From Nemertoderma westbladi (Eukaryota; Xenacoelomorpha; Nemertodermatida; Nemertodermatidae): 50,932 bases of DNA. The stretch lies in the NCBI GenBank assembly GCA_032718475.1, contig JAUCBJ010003018.1, forward strand, positions 1 through 50,932, read 5' to 3'. Under the pieces are notes generated by a model. That model made no database searches. It saw only the letters and a program-made list of their open reading frames with translations, and was not told the origin of the DNA. Of this stretch, positions 1 through 10,499 are shown piece by piece. Every line of letters starts with the position of its first letter. Position 1 is the first letter of the stretch. The position numbers and the translations under genes are program-made.

Positions 1-107
1 GTGCCTGTGTGGGAGCTAATGCATCTGCAGTTCTCTGTTTGAAATCGACCTTCAGCAATTTCTTACCTGTACCAATTTCCTACAATTGCTTATAAATTGT
101 CAGCTGA

Positions 108-980
108 TTGTTAGATTCGTTTAGCGGGCTCTGGTTTCGTTTATGGCATACTGGCAACAGATGTCGAGGAAATCCTGCCAAGTACCTAACTGATCTAGAC
201 TTTGCTGATGACTTAGGAGTACTCTCAGAATCACTAGAGGAAGCCCAACGGCTCCTCAGCTCATTAGAACAGGCTGTTTCTAGTGTTAGTCTTTTTATTA
301 CCTCCAGAAAGACCAAAATTTTGACAGTTAACTTTGAAAGCCCTCAGCAAGTCTCTGATCAGATGAGCATAAGCTCGAAGGATGGTATGCTCGAGCATGT
401 GGATGACTTCTGTTACCTTGGATCATGGAAACGGAAGTCAGATGAGGACCTTCGAATACGTAAGGGAAAGGCATGGGCAGCCTTGAATAGGCTTTCCAGG
501 ATTTGGAAGTCACCGAGAATTAATCGGAAACTTAAGGTCCGATTATTTAGAGCAGCAGTAGTTCCAGTACTCCTCTACGGGAGTCCATGCTGGGCTCGAA
601 CTGCTGAGGACACCAAATCTCTGGATGGTACATTCACAAGAATGCTACGCCGGGTACATTGTGTCAAGTACAATGCACACATCTCCAACCAGACACTATA
701 TAACATTGGAGGTGTCTCATTGGTTCGCCCAAGCTTGACACTAGAACAAAATCGCCTCCGCTTTGCAGGACATTGCTTTCGCCGTGAGGACCAGCCAGTG
801 CATAATCTTGTACTTTGGCAGCCTCATGGAGTGAATAAGCATGGTGGACAGCCCATGACTTTCTTGAGACGCACCTTAAAGGACACTGGCGTTGAAGATG
901 CGGATGATCTAGCAAATGTCATGGGTGATAGGGAGTTGCGGCGGCGCAATTTTGTCGACAGGGCAGCACAGCATTCTTAA
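108..980 (+). pseudogene. LINE reverse transcriptase C-terminal fragment
   Basis: The open frame encodes about 290 residues of a non-LTR reverse transcriptase. FADD (residues 32-35 of this frame) is the catalytic motif with both aspartates, followed by the usual thumb-region landmarks: EEAQRLLSSLE, a KTKIL motif, FCYLGSW, an RLFRAAVVPVLLYGSPCW block and RLRFAGHCFRRED near the end. Motifs upstream of FADD are absent, there is no endonuclease, and the frame has no ATG where a protein should begin. It is therefore a 5'-truncated relic, although its remaining frame is intact and so fairly young. A related copy lies on the minus strand at 8380-8835. Confidence 0.85.
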
Positions 981-1040
981 TATAAATGTAATATATATTT
1001 AATGCAGCTGCAATGCAGCAGGGCGATCCTAGTAGTAGGC
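108..1040 (+). mobile_element. 5'-truncated LINE (non-LTR retrotransposon), 3' end
   Basis: This is the 3' part of a LINE. It starts within the reverse transcriptase just before the catalytic FADD motif, so the upstream fingers/palm part and any endonuclease are missing. After the ORF stop at about 980 comes a short 3' tail containing TGCAGCTGCAATGCAGCA and then CGATCCTAGTAGTAG near 1035. The same tail ends the second copy at 8336-8835 on the other strand, which supports the 3' boundary. The 5' boundary is uncertain (somewhere in 108-160). Clade not assigned; the C-terminal region resembles RTE/CR1-type elements common in marine invertebrates. Confidence 0.8.
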
Positions 1041-2114
1041 CTTTGAAAATATTTTACGGTTGTGGTTAGCAGTTAGAGGCCGTACCGTACTGGTATTTCA
1101 TAGTACCACTGCATACACACTCGGGGTCATTATTTTTAAGTTCGACCAATGGGTGTGGCAAGGGTAGGAGATTTTGGATGAAATTTTCACAATTATTGTT
1201 GATACTTGTGAACAAATGGTATTTTGAAAATTTTAGCTGATTTCATCGATGCATTCGCGAGATATGAAATTTTGCCTATTCGCAAAAATCTGTGAAGCAC
1301 ATGATTTGAGATTGGTGTTATGGGTGAGTGAATGATTAGTTTCATAATAGTTTTGAATTAATTGCGCTTGATTCTAACCATTTGAGACATGAACGTCAAC
1401 ATTTTTATAATTAAATTAGTAAACTATTGATCAAAAGATTGCAATGGGTTATTAAAATCCTCCGAAAATTTGAAATTTTTGAAAATTTCCAATTTTGTAA
1501 TGTGTTGTTCATTTTTGTGATAATTGGTTTACCTGATATTTAAGTTTCCCTTGAACTCTTAGTGGATGTAATAAGCAAGTTTCATTTGAAAACCAAAAAT
1601 CAGAAAGGTATTGTGAATGTTTAAATCGCAAAAAAACTGTTACATTGAAGGCTTTGGTGGTATATAATCTGATTAATTCTATGTTCATGAGCTTTTATAC
1701 CTGACATAATTGTCTGTGAAAATTTGAAGACTAAACTGGGAATGGTTGGGTGTGTATGCCACATTAAAGAAAAACAAAAATATGAGATGCCGATGGATTA
1801 AAATGCTCTGTAATAAGTTGTGATGATGAGTTTTATAATGAATTTAAGTTATTTCGAAAGATATTATTATAAAGTTATTGGTTAGAGTTATTGGTCCGCC
1901 ATTACCCATTTCTTCAGTGTATACCGGTCGGCTATGAACAATTATTGAACATCAGACAGAACATGCTAATGCTAAAAATACAATGCATGGACTGGTTTAA
2001 TAGTGCAGCACCAAATGTATGCCATACTGGTTGTGGATATGGGTTGTGCAATATAATTAGTCACCTAAGTTAAATGTCTAACTAACATCACAGCGGCAGA
2101 GCAGTCTACTATCA

Positions 2115-2175
2115 GTGTCACGTTATTCTAACCAAAACAATAAACGAACGTCAATAGAACAGTTTTATTTTTGAG
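2115..2175 (+). repeat. dispersed repeat, copy 1
   Basis: Contains the 17-mer TAACCAAAACAATAAAC (2129-2145) in a context CACGTTATT ... GTCAATAGAACAG ... TTTTATTTTTG. It is shared with copies at about 5258-5330 (+), 5650-5750 (-) and 10500-10545 (-). The element class is unknown. Confidence 0.6.
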
Positions 2176-2241
2176 TTTAATCAGATGTTATTTGCGTCGT
2201 TATTCCCATGGTGAGGGATGATTATATATTGCGTCGAAAGT

Positions 2242-2265
2242 CCCCCCCCCCCCCCCCCCCCCCCC
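2242..2265. repeat. poly-C tract
   Basis: Uninterrupted run of 24 C on the plus strand. Comparable tracts occur at 8970-8995 (26 G) and 17279-17302 (24 C). Confidence 0.95.
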
Positions 2266-3619
2266 TCTATCAGGACTTCAAATGGATCTGTGTCACCCTC
2301 AGCAGTAGAGACAAATGGTTATCCAAGTAGTTATCCAAAGCGGCCCTAAATATTTTACTTTATTTTCTCTCTTATGTTCATTTCATTACTACTGACTTCA
2401 AACTTACTTATCTTCTTTAACTTTTCTTTTTGAACCAAACAAAATACTTCCAGTCCTGCCGTAGTGAATGAATAGCAGTTTTGACTCGCCCCACAGTACT
2501 ATAACAATACATGGCTCGCCGCATAAATCATACATTTTTACACTACTCCATTGCTTAAATATTGACAATAAATCGGTAATTAATGATATTGCATATAATT
2601 TCAATAATATGCAATTACATTATTAAATTCGAGTGCAATATGGAATGTTGCTCTGCCTTGGTTAATATCTTAAGGAGTAATTCATGGGGAATTAATTCAT
2701 TGGTTGTTAAACTTACTGTACAGTAAAACTGCACCAGTTAGTCCACAGTAATAATAGCTGGCCAAATGTTTACCTAAGCTGATAATGTAAAGAAGATAGC
2801 CAAAACAGCTTGCCAGATGTTTTCCTTGTTGCTATGACGGCCACTGCACTGGTGAGCCAAGAGGCAATAGATTGGTCAGTTGTGTTTGTATAAGAACACA
2901 CAGTAAGTAAGGTAGCTAGTGATGGATGGCTAGGACAGTTACGCGCAGAGGTAACCTGCCTACGCACACGGCCACCCCTTCCAACCAAACCAAACCAACT
3001 GCCTGCCAAACTATAATACAGATACACACCTTGCCTTCTACGGAAGGTGGATTAATGCCAGAAGAGTTACTAGGCAACCTACCTTTAAACAGATGGTAGA
3101 TTACATTCAGCTAATCTATAACCCTCGCTATTATTCCCCAGTAAATGGTTAGCTATTGGGAGAGACACAGCAAGAGCATGTGTTTCTTTATTGCGTATTA
3201 CAATATGTTAATTATACAGGCTCCTCAATATTATATTTGATCAGTTGTAATATCGGTGGTACTTAACTGTATCTGTTAATTCAAGTCATATTTTTATTTA
3301 ACTTTTTACTTCCAAATATAACAATAAATTTTCACAACCGAAAACAATAATTTATTTAAACGGTAGTTTAATTACTTAAAATGTGAATTTTATTATATTG
3401 TAATTTATGTTTTGTAAAAACGATTTATTACAAATACGTAATTTTAGTGCGATACTAAATTTAATAGCTACTGTCATTTAACCCATTAATATTTTGGTTA
3501 AACACATGTGTGAACATGTTAGTTATTACTAAATCGCTTGGAATATCCGTTCTTTCTAAATGACAAGGATAACAAAATAAATAATAATACTTTATAAAAT
3601 TAAAAAACAGCGATCAAAA

Positions 3620-4594
3620 ATGGAAAATACGAAAATTATATTCGTGGGCGGTGAAGTGCAGTGCACGGTTTGCACGTCAGGGGGCGTCGACAGTCCTTCA
3701 TTCGCTGATGGGAGCGCGTTAACACGCCATCTAGTGTCAGTCCACGGAATGTCAGCAGCGCAGGGCACCGATAACCATCAACTCGAAAACAACAACACCG
3801 GCCCGATAGACTTAACTCTAAAACAGAGTTATTCGGATGAGTCTGATGTCGCATTCACGGTTCTTCCTATTTCGCCTCCCAAAGTAACTAAATCGATGGT
3901 TGATTATAACGCGATGGAACTGGCGGTGCAGAAAGAAATCAGAGCCGTTAACAAGCAATCTATACTGGGTTTAACTCCAAATTATAAAGCTGTCGTAGAC
4001 GCAGCCTTGCCGCGCGATCCACCCCCGTTGCATAGCGACAACCAATCGCAGCAGACCACCATCATTCAACATGAACGCTACAACTTCATCTGCCACGAGA
4101 CCAAAGAGGGTGCGAGCCACAATAGTAGTAGTAACGTCACACTGGAAGATGCTATTAGCCAGGATACCAGCAACAGGATTTGCTACTACGAATGCGAGAA
4201 ATGTAAAAAGATATTATCGCATAAAGGTAGCTTACTGCGGCACTATAAGTTGGTTCATAACACAGGGAGGAGTTGTTTCGTCTGTCAACATTGTCAGAAG
4301 GTATTCGGGACACTGTCTGGGTTAAATGATCACGATTTGTTAGTTCATAAAGGTATCCACCTGTACAAATGCAAAGAGTGTCACAAGAGTTTCACAAAGG
4401 CGGGAAATTTAAAATCCCACTCGATGATTCATCGTGCCGACAACCCTTACACGTGTCCCCCTCCGTGTGGGCGGAGGTTCACAGAGTTGCGTTACCTTAG
4501 AAACCACATGGAGAACCAACACGATAGGATACATCGTCTCATCTCCATGGCAACCATGGGAACTGATAAACTCCTCGTCTCCAAACGACACTAA
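3620..4594 (+). CDS. intronless C2H2 zinc-finger protein with PIDLT motif
   Basis: Encodes 324 residues in one exon; the ATG has a good context (A at -3, G at +4). I count five C2H2 fingers. An N-terminal one uses C15, C18, H37 and H42. A C-terminal cluster of four uses C192/C195/H208/H213, C222/C225/H238/H243, C251/C254/H267/H271 and C279/C283/H296/H301 (the last with an unusual CPPPC knuckle). Between them is a low-complexity linker with PIDLT at residues 62-66, close to the PxDLS motif that recruits the CtBP corepressor. A DNA-binding nuclear transcription factor, possibly a repressor, is the natural inference. I do not recognise an ortholog. It is divergently arranged with the minus-strand NEK8-like gene's 3' end. 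AATAAA at 4727-4732 could be its polyadenylation signal. Confidence 0.88.
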   Translation: MENTKIIFVGGEVQCTVCTSGGVDSPSFADGSALTRHLVSVHGMSAAQGTDNHQLENNNTGPIDLTLKQSYSDESDVAFTVLPISPPKVTKSMVDYNAMELAVQKEIRAVNKQSILGLTPNYKAVVDAALPRDPPPLHSDNQSQQTTIIQHERYNFICHETKEGASHNSSSNVTLEDAISQDTSNRICYYECEKCKKILSHKGSLLRHYKLVHNTGRSCFVCQHCQKVFGTLSGLNDHDLLVHKGIHLYKCKECHKSFTKAGNLKSHSMIHRADNPYTCPPPCGRRFTELRYLRNHMENQHDRIHRLISMATMGTDKLLVSKRH

Positions 4595-4726
4595 CAATCC
4601 CAATCACACAGAGGTGTATAAAGGCCAGTATATTTTATACTTGAATTATTATTGACGGCAAGTAAAATAGAATTCTAGAACGCGAGATAGTAATACAATT
4701 ATTCCAGAATATAAATATTATATTTG

Positions 4727-4732
4727 AATAAA
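4727..4732 (+). promoter_or_regulatory. candidate polyadenylation signal of the zinc-finger gene
   Basis: AATAAA lies 133 nt after the stop codon, in AT-rich sequence, in the right orientation. Another AATAAA occurs near 5019, so which is used is not known. Confidence 0.4.
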
Positions 4733-5187
4733 AACTCCAAACTTCGCTGCGCCAGTTAATGGCTACAAAAGTAAACATTACGTGTGTATTGTAATACTAA
4801 TTGACTTTTTATTTAATTTTTCTAGCGTTCGTACTGTAGTAATAATTAGCCGTATTTAGTACAACACTTACTAATTAGATCACTATAAGTTGTTAATGTT
4901 GTAAATATATTGATCTGTACGACAGTTCCCACCACTAACTTACAATGTTCATACCACTTTATTTAGATAATATACTGTTTTTGTCCTTTATAACGTTTCT
5001 CATATTTCCTTAAATACAATAAATTGATTAGAAAATTTGATGAGTTTATTACTTAAAGAAATTTTTGTGTAAATTGTTGTTGTTGTAGCTTCTAGACTTT
5101 GTTGCCCCAATCCTTCTAAAGTAGAAAAAAAAACGCCACGAGATTACATCTTGCTATTCCTGTTGCTGATATAGATATGCTACGCGC

Positions 5188-5422
5188 CACCCTATTGGGG
5201 GTAGGTGTAAAACGCGGATCCGGATTCCAAAATTATCAATTAAGGGAAAGGAGCAGGTTACAGTGGCACGTTATTTTAACCAAAACAATAAACTAAAGTC
5301 AATAGAACAGGTTATAGTTTTATTTTTGGAAGTTATAATAATGTAAAAAATATCGACTTCCGTAGAGACAATGATAAATGTAGAATCCGGATCCGCGTTT
5401 TACTCCGACCCCCCTATTGGTG
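5188..5422. mobile_element. MITE-like element with about 40-bp terminal inverted repeats
   Basis: The left end (5188-5230) and the reverse complement of the right end (5380-5422) match over about 40 bp, both starting CACC and sharing the exact stretch AAAACGCGGATCCGGATTC. There is no coding sequence between them. The interior carries a copy of the dispersed repeat (17-mer at 5277-5293). A non-autonomous DNA transposon is the simplest reading; no target duplication was identified. Confidence 0.7.
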
Positions 5423-5649
5423 ATAATTTAACAAATTTACAATAATATCTACCACCCATAATTATAGCCTGACAATTTTTTTAAATTAAATGCAAACCTT
5501 TTCTACTTGGATCGCTATATTAAAATTTAATGTGAGAAATTCCAACAAAAATATGTATTTTATAAAAGCACTATAATGCAATTTAATCATTTATATTTGT
5601 GCGCTCATTTCTACGGATAGTGGGCTAAACGCTGATTACTCTAATAAAC

Positions 5650-5750
5650 TGCAACCTGTTCTATTGACCTCAGTTTATTGTTTTGGTTAGAATAAAGTGC
5701 CATTATTAACCTGCTACAGTGCTCCTTCCCCTTAATTGATAAATTAACAT
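5650..5750 (-). repeat. dispersed repeat, inverted copy
   Basis: Minus-strand copy of the repeat carrying the shared 17-mer (5673-5689). Similarity to the copy at 5230-5330 extends outward through TTATCAATTAAGGG and GGAGCA, so these two copies form an inverted pair. Confidence 0.6.
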
Positions 5751-6282
5751 CGAGACGAGATATTAATTCGCCGAGATTTGTGTAATTAGACAACATAATG
5801 ATACAATTGATATTACAGTTACGATCCTCGTTATGAATACTCACTCACTACGTTCATTCGTGCCCCAAACGTCTCGCAGCAGCACACTGTAAAAGTGCTA
5901 ATTTATACACACATTTGCTGTCGAATATTTGAAATTTTTGAAATAATGGAAAGAAAACAAAACTAAAAAAATCGTAACCGATATGTTCATAACACTCTTC
6001 AATTATTATTGATAATCGTAACAATTGGGTAAAAAGTAGCACTTTTCATGTCCATGCTTGATCCGGGTTAATTAATGCACTGGCCGAGCATAGAGAGTAT
6101 TACAAAATCAACAAGTGTCTTTAACTCCTTTTTATAGTTTGATTTCATGACGCAAAATTTATGTAACTGTAATATTGATGAAATTGATTAGAAATATTAA
6201 TGGAATTCATAACTACGTACAACTAATTAAAGTTAGCCTAATAAATACAACAAACTGTACAAAAATAAACCCTTCATTTGTA

Positions 6283-8217
6283 TCATAAGTTAGCGGATTC
6301 TAGAACATCGCATATAACCATAGCAACGGCGTGTCTAGCGACCACAGACACCGCGGATATTCCGCTCGGTAGATAAACTTCCCCCGTCTGCGGGGAATCC
6401 CCCCTCCCCAGCCGTCCACGGCCCCCGTAGCCCCAGGACCAAACGCGACCGTCTTCCGTTACAGCCACCGTAAACGTGTCGCCACAGGCTACCCGCGCCA
6501 CCGCCCCTTCTAAACCCGCCACCGATGCCACTCCTGTTGGAGACCCATCGCAACCCAACTGACCCACCCGGTTGTCGCCGCACGAAAAACACCGCCCATT
6601 GGGTGTTACCATAACAACATGAGAGGTGCCGACAGCCAATTGAGTCACTTTAAAGGGAAATGGAATAACTTGGAAATAACTTACAAAATCTAAGACAACG
6701 TTGTTATTAAGACAAAGTTTATTGTATTGGTTAGACCCGGTTGCTAGGACAACCCCATGTGATGTCACTGCGATGGTGCAATCGGCCCCGCATTGTAGCG
6801 CTATGACGTCACCAGAGAACAAGGGCAACTGAACCTCGGTGGGTGTCGGAACGGAATCGATGGGACCCAAACCCAAACGACCTCCACCCCCGCGACCCCA
6901 GACGAACACCCGGTTGCCCCGGGTAACCGCGACTGCATGACGCCCCCCAGCGGCCACGTCAAGCACTTCGTATTGGAGCAGCGCCTCAACCATGTGTGCC
7001 GACTCAGACCTAACGCCATCCACTGGGTGACCTAGACAATCCGAGTTGACCAATCCGAATACAATGACTACCCCTCGACCGGTCAGACCGACGGAAAAAA
7101 AATCGCCGCACGAAACTTTTCGAATCTCCAAGGAGGAAGAAAATTCTAGAACGTGCGGTGTTACTAAGTAATTGTTGTCAGGGTAACCAGAACGCTCGTA
7201 TACAAACGCACGACCGCTGGTACTGATTCCAACTTTAATAAAACGACCAATAGCGACCTCGGATAATTCATACTGTTGTGAAGGAAACTCGAGCGGTTCT
7301 AGAATACCGTCACCCCAAAAATATATAAGTTTACCAGAACTGGTACTATGGGAACTAGTAACTGGGGACTTCGTGACGTTTTCTGTTGTGTTATCGGATG
7401 CCCAGTTACCTAGACTACAGTAAACATCGAACAACGAATTACCAAGAAAGGGGCGAGCCATGAGGTTAGGCGCGAGCGGTCTCACGGAAGGTTCAAGTTG
7501 TAGCAACTCCATGACTAAATCCCTAAGCTCTGGGGACCCACGCGTTGCGGGAATGGGAGGGTAGCGAGCAGCCATGATGTTAAGTATAACAGCGGGGAGA
7601 TTGTCGCCCTCGAAGGCGCGCTTTCCTACACACATTTCGTAGACTACGCATCCTAAGGACCAGATATCGCTGGCGGCGTTGTAAGCGAGACCTTGGCAGA
7701 GTTCAGGGGCTAGATAGGCTGGAGTCCCGACCAGTGTGACCGCGTTACTAAGGCTACCCAACTGCTTACTGATACCAAAATCACCGAGCTTAATTAGTCG
7801 TTTCGATGCGTGGAGGAATATATTGTGTGTTTTAAGGTCGCGGTGCAGGATGTTGATTCGGTGTATGTGGGACAGAGCGGAAAGGAGTTGAGCTACGTAC
7901 GAGAGTATGCGGGGAGTGGGGAGGGGTTGGGGCGAGCCATGGAGGTAGTCGTATAGACTACCCCCGTCCGCATACTCCATGGCAATCACGAGTCTGTCAG
8001 ATTCGACGAAATTCTCGTAATATCGAACCACATTGGGGTGTTGCACGATGGAAAGTACTCGCCACTCGTTAACCGCTAGTTGGCGCTGCGCAGGGGTTAG
8101 TTGGTCTAACTGGATCTCCTTCAGTATAACTCTACGGGCGTCATTAACTCGGGTACACAGATGGACAGTGCCAAACGCACCTCGACCTATTACACGCTGT
8201 TTTTGATAACTTTCCAT
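6283..8217 (-). CDS. NEK8: NEK8-like serine/threonine kinase with RCC1 repeats (intronless)
   Basis: Encodes 644 residues in one exon. An N-terminal NEK kinase domain (about 4-258) has the glycine loop GRGAFG (11-16), catalytic lysine K33, HRDLKTHN with D127, DFG at 146-148 and the APE motif at 170-172, so it looks catalytically complete. After a Ser/Thr-rich linker (about 270-295) comes an RCC1-type beta-propeller (about 296-635) with blades marked by IYFWGDG, VFVWGRGGGGRLGLG, CFSCGDNRVGQLG and VWSWGYGGRGRLG. The kinase at the very N terminus, no coiled-coil tail and the length (human NEK8 is 692) favour NEK8 over NEK9. NEK8 family members act at the ciliary inversin compartment. Lack of introns is unusual for this gene and suggests a retrocopy or an intron-poor lineage; the frame is intact. 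Confidence 0.93.
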   Translation of the reverse strand: MESYQKQRVIGRGAFGTVHLCTRVNDARRVILKEIQLDQLTPAQRQLAVNEWRVLSIVQHPNVVRYYENFVESDRLVIAMEYADGGSLYDYLHGSPQPLPTPRILSYVAQLLSALSHIHRINILHRDLKTHNIFLHASKRLIKLGDFGISKQLGSLSNAVTLVGTPAYLAPELCQGLAYNAASDIWSLGCVVYEMCVGKRAFEGDNLPAVILNIMAARYPPIPATRGSPELRDLVMELLQLEPSVRPLAPNLMARPFLGNSLFDVYCSLGNWASDNTTENVTKSPVTSSHSTSSGKLIYFWGDGILEPLEFPSQQYELSEVAIGRFIKVGISTSGRAFVYERSGYPDNNYLVTPHVLEFSSSLEIRKVSCGDFFSVGLTGRGVVIVFGLVNSDCLGHPVDGVRSESAHMVEALLQYEVLDVAAGGRHAVAVTRGNRVFVWGRGGGGRLGLGPIDSVPTPTEVQLPLFSGDVIALQCGADCTIAVTSHGVVLATGSNQYNKLCLNNNVVLDFVSYFQVIPFPFKVTQLAVGTSHVVMVTPNGRCFSCGDNRVGQLGCDGSPTGVASVAGLEGAVARVACGDTFTVAVTEDGRVWSWGYGGRGRLGRGDSPQTGEVYLPSGISAVSVVARHAVAMVICDVLESANL

Positions 8218-8335
8218 CGTACATATAATTAAACACTAATATAAACAGGGTATTCTTAAAGATGATTTTAATAATTAATTATTCAGTACGGACAGACTAG
8301 TCCATAATAGGTTTCGACAATTTATTAGCCTCTCA

Positions 8336-8835
8336 TACTACTACTACTAGGATCGGCATGCTGCATTGCAGCTGCATTTTTACGAATGCTGTGCCGGCTT
8401 ATCGACAAAATTGCACCGCCACAACTCTCTATCACCCATGACATTTGCTAGATCATCCGCATCTTCAAGGCCAGTGTCCTTTAAGATGCGTCTCAAGAAA
8501 GTCATGGGCTGTCCACCATGCTTATTCACTCCATGAGGCTGCCAAAGTACAAGATTATGCACTGGCTGGTCCTCACGGCGAAAGCAATGTCCTGCAAAGC
8601 GGAGGCGATTTTGTTCTAGTGTCAAGCTTGGGGGAACCAATGAGACACCTCCAATGTTATATAGTGTCTGGTTGGAGATGTGAGCATTGTACTTGACACA
8701 ATAAACCCGGCGTAGCATTCTTGTGAATGTGCCATCCAGAGATTTGGTGTCCTCAGCAGTTAGTCGTCCACATGCTCAAGCATACTCAGCAAAGTCTAGA
8801 TCAGTTAGGCAGGATTTCCTCGACTTCTGGAGCCA
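8336..8835 (-). mobile_element. internally deleted LINE fragment, second copy
   Basis: Reverse-strand relative of the element at 108-1040, sharing the same 3' tail (CGATCCTAGTAGTAG at the 8336 end). Reading on the minus strand, the sequence matching about 170-228 of copy 1 joins directly to that matching 386-408, and then to that matching 600 onward. Two internal blocks have thus been lost, including the FADD aspartates. The 5' end lies near 8835. Confidence 0.8.
8380..8718 (-). pseudogene. LINE reverse transcriptase C-terminal remnant
   Basis: The 112-residue frame matches the last third of the copy 1 protein almost residue for residue (MLRRVYCVKYNAH, RLRFAGHCFRREDQ, DLANVMGDREL). It begins inside the former protein and is non-functional. 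Confidence 0.85.
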
Positions 8836-9454
8836 GTAGGTGGAGTTATGCGGTACATGTGTGTGTGTTATGTGTTGTGCGGTACATGTCTACTATGATG
8901 GGATAGATGAGCTTTAAACACTCAGGTATTTTAAAGCCTCTCATAGCATACTTTTAATACTGTTCGATAGGGGGGGGGGGGGGGGGGGGGGGGGGTTATT
9001 GATTGATACATATAAAAAGGAAGATATATCAGTAGTAATGAACCCATGTTAGAAAATTGGGTTCTGTTCAAGGCAAGGAATACTTCTAGGTTTATAACCT
9101 AAGCAGCCATGGCAGGGCAATAACATTTGAAAATTTTCATATTTCACTTTGCTGGTGTTGTTAAACCCTATAAATTATGTTATTATATTACTATAACACA
9201 ACTTTTCGATATGTTCTAGGATTTGGATTTTATAAATTTCATTTGGATGTAAGAATTATTTCGCACTAATTGGCCATTGGAAAAACACTTTCTGTATTCT
9301 TACTTTAATATTATAATATATTGTCGTAAATACTGTCAAAGAACCACGATAACTTAGTAAATACAGGACCATTCCATTATAAATGTGATATAATTATTGT
9401 AATACTGCATAGTTAGTGTGTTTACTGCAATATAGCGAACACCGGTATTGTTAA
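8836..9454. other. gene-free stretch with poly-G tract
   Basis: Holds a GT-rich patch near 8858-8890 and a 26-nt G run at 8970-8995. The rest is AT-rich, probably including the 3' UTR of the minus-strand NABP gene. Nothing else recognisable. Confidence 0.5.
8970..8995. repeat. poly-G tract
   Basis: Uninterrupted run of 26 G on the plus strand. Confidence 0.95.
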
Positions 9455-10021
9455 TCAAGTTTTAGGTTGTTGTCTGGGATCTCTAGGGTGTTTCATAGCA
9501 ACTGGTAAATCCGGCTTATCAGACCACTGGGGGGAAGAGGGGGAAGCAGAGGACACTTGGGGAAACAAGGGGGCAATCTCGCCACTGGGAGAAGCAATCC
9601 CAGTTCTAGACCCTGCCGCCTGGGGTTGCCCCCCTACAGGCCTAGTCCCGCCCCCTACAACCCCCCAATCCATGGCGGGGTCGCTTAGGAAAGGAATCTC
9701 GTTGAACAACATTGTAAACTCTCCGATTTTAGTGAGTTCTCCGTTCTTTGCCGCGTTCAACGTGAGAACGTTCCTATGTAGGGAGATATACCCTCGAATC
9801 AACCGAATAATATCACCCGATTCAATAACGTGACACACACTGTTCCATACCGACATATTAATGGAACCAGAACGGTCAGCCACTTTAACAGTTCGCACCT
9901 CCTTCCCATCCTTAGTAACTATGGCAGGACGACCTGTCTCTAATACTATACAAATGACATTGACATTTCGCATCAAAGGTTTAACATCCTTAATATATGT
10001 GTATGAAAGTTCATTAGACAT
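9455..10021 (-). CDS. NABP: SOSS complex subunit B (NABP1/2, hSSB-type) (intronless)
   Basis: Encodes 188 residues. An OB fold occupies about residues 8-110, with YIKDVKPLMRNVNVICIVLE, DGKEVRTVKVADRSGSINMS, W59, GDIIRLIRGYISL and KIGEFTMLFNEIP in the same order as in human NABP2/hSSB1. The C-terminal 70 residues are Gly/Pro/Ser-rich and disordered, as in the family. Length is close to human NABP2 (211). SOSS-B binds single-stranded DNA and works with INTS3 and INIP at double-strand breaks. The ATG at 10021 opens the conserved domain at the usual distance. No intron is present, unlike typical vertebrate NABP genes, so a retrocopy or intron loss is possible. Confidence 0.93.
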   Translation of the reverse strand: MSNELSYTYIKDVKPLMRNVNVICIVLETGRPAIVTKDGKEVRTVKVADRSGSINMSVWNSVCHVIESGDIIRLIRGYISLHRNVLTLNAAKNGELTKIGEFTMLFNEIPFLSDPAMDWGVVGGGTRPVGGQPQAAGSRTGIASPSGEIAPLFPQVSSASPSSPQWSDKPDLPVAMKHPRDPRQQPKT

Positions 10022-10499
10022 GATATTATATTATAAACTTAATTTACGGTAACTCTAGGTCTATTAATAATTATATGTAAAGTCTATAATATATATACTG
10101 TTCTACGATATTTGTTGATATTATTTTATAATTATAAATAATACACTGCCGGAGTACTAGCTAGATAAATACCATGACGAGGAAAACACACAACTAACTA
10201 TTTCTCAACAAAAGCTATTTCTGTAGCACTAAATGTGCCAGCAAAAACATTCAGTTTCAATTATTTATTTCAAATACATAGAACATTATTTTTACTCGTT
10301 CCCTAGAAAAGGCGAGTTACAGTTACAGTTCATATCCACACCTCTGGCAGCAGGGCAGTCTGGTATTTTCGTATTGCAAAAATAAGACTTAGGCCTATGT
10401 TATTGAATATCGTCTAGCACTCTACAGCTCTAGGCCTATAGTTTTGGTAGAAAAGCACTCCAGTGCAACCTGCACCTTTCCGTTGATTAAAAAATCTAA

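Larger units (their letters stand above)
1041..3619. other. gene-free AT-rich stretch
   Basis: No coding region is recognisable. The short ORFs here do not resemble any family I know. The stretch holds a 24-nt C tract (2242-2265) and one copy of a dispersed repeat around 2115-2175. The last few hundred bases before the zinc-finger gene are very AT-rich and probably include its promoter and 5' UTR, but I see no defined element. Confidence 0.5.
4733..6282. other. gene-free stretch between the zinc-finger and NEK8-like genes
   Basis: Holds a 235-bp inverted-repeat element (5188-5422), two oppositely oriented copies of the dispersed repeat and AT-rich filler. The short ORFs are not convincing. 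The 3' UTR of the minus-strand kinase gene must lie at its right end. Confidence 0.5.

Noticed and set aside
664-915. Minus-strand ORF of 83 residues, and its twin at 8445-8696 on the plus strand
   Set aside because: Both are antisense shadows of the conserved LINE reverse transcriptase C terminus.
1891-3027. Small ORFs at 1891-2073, 2404-2604 and 2770-3027
   Set aside because: No recognisable motifs, no splice context and low-complexity or AT-driven composition.
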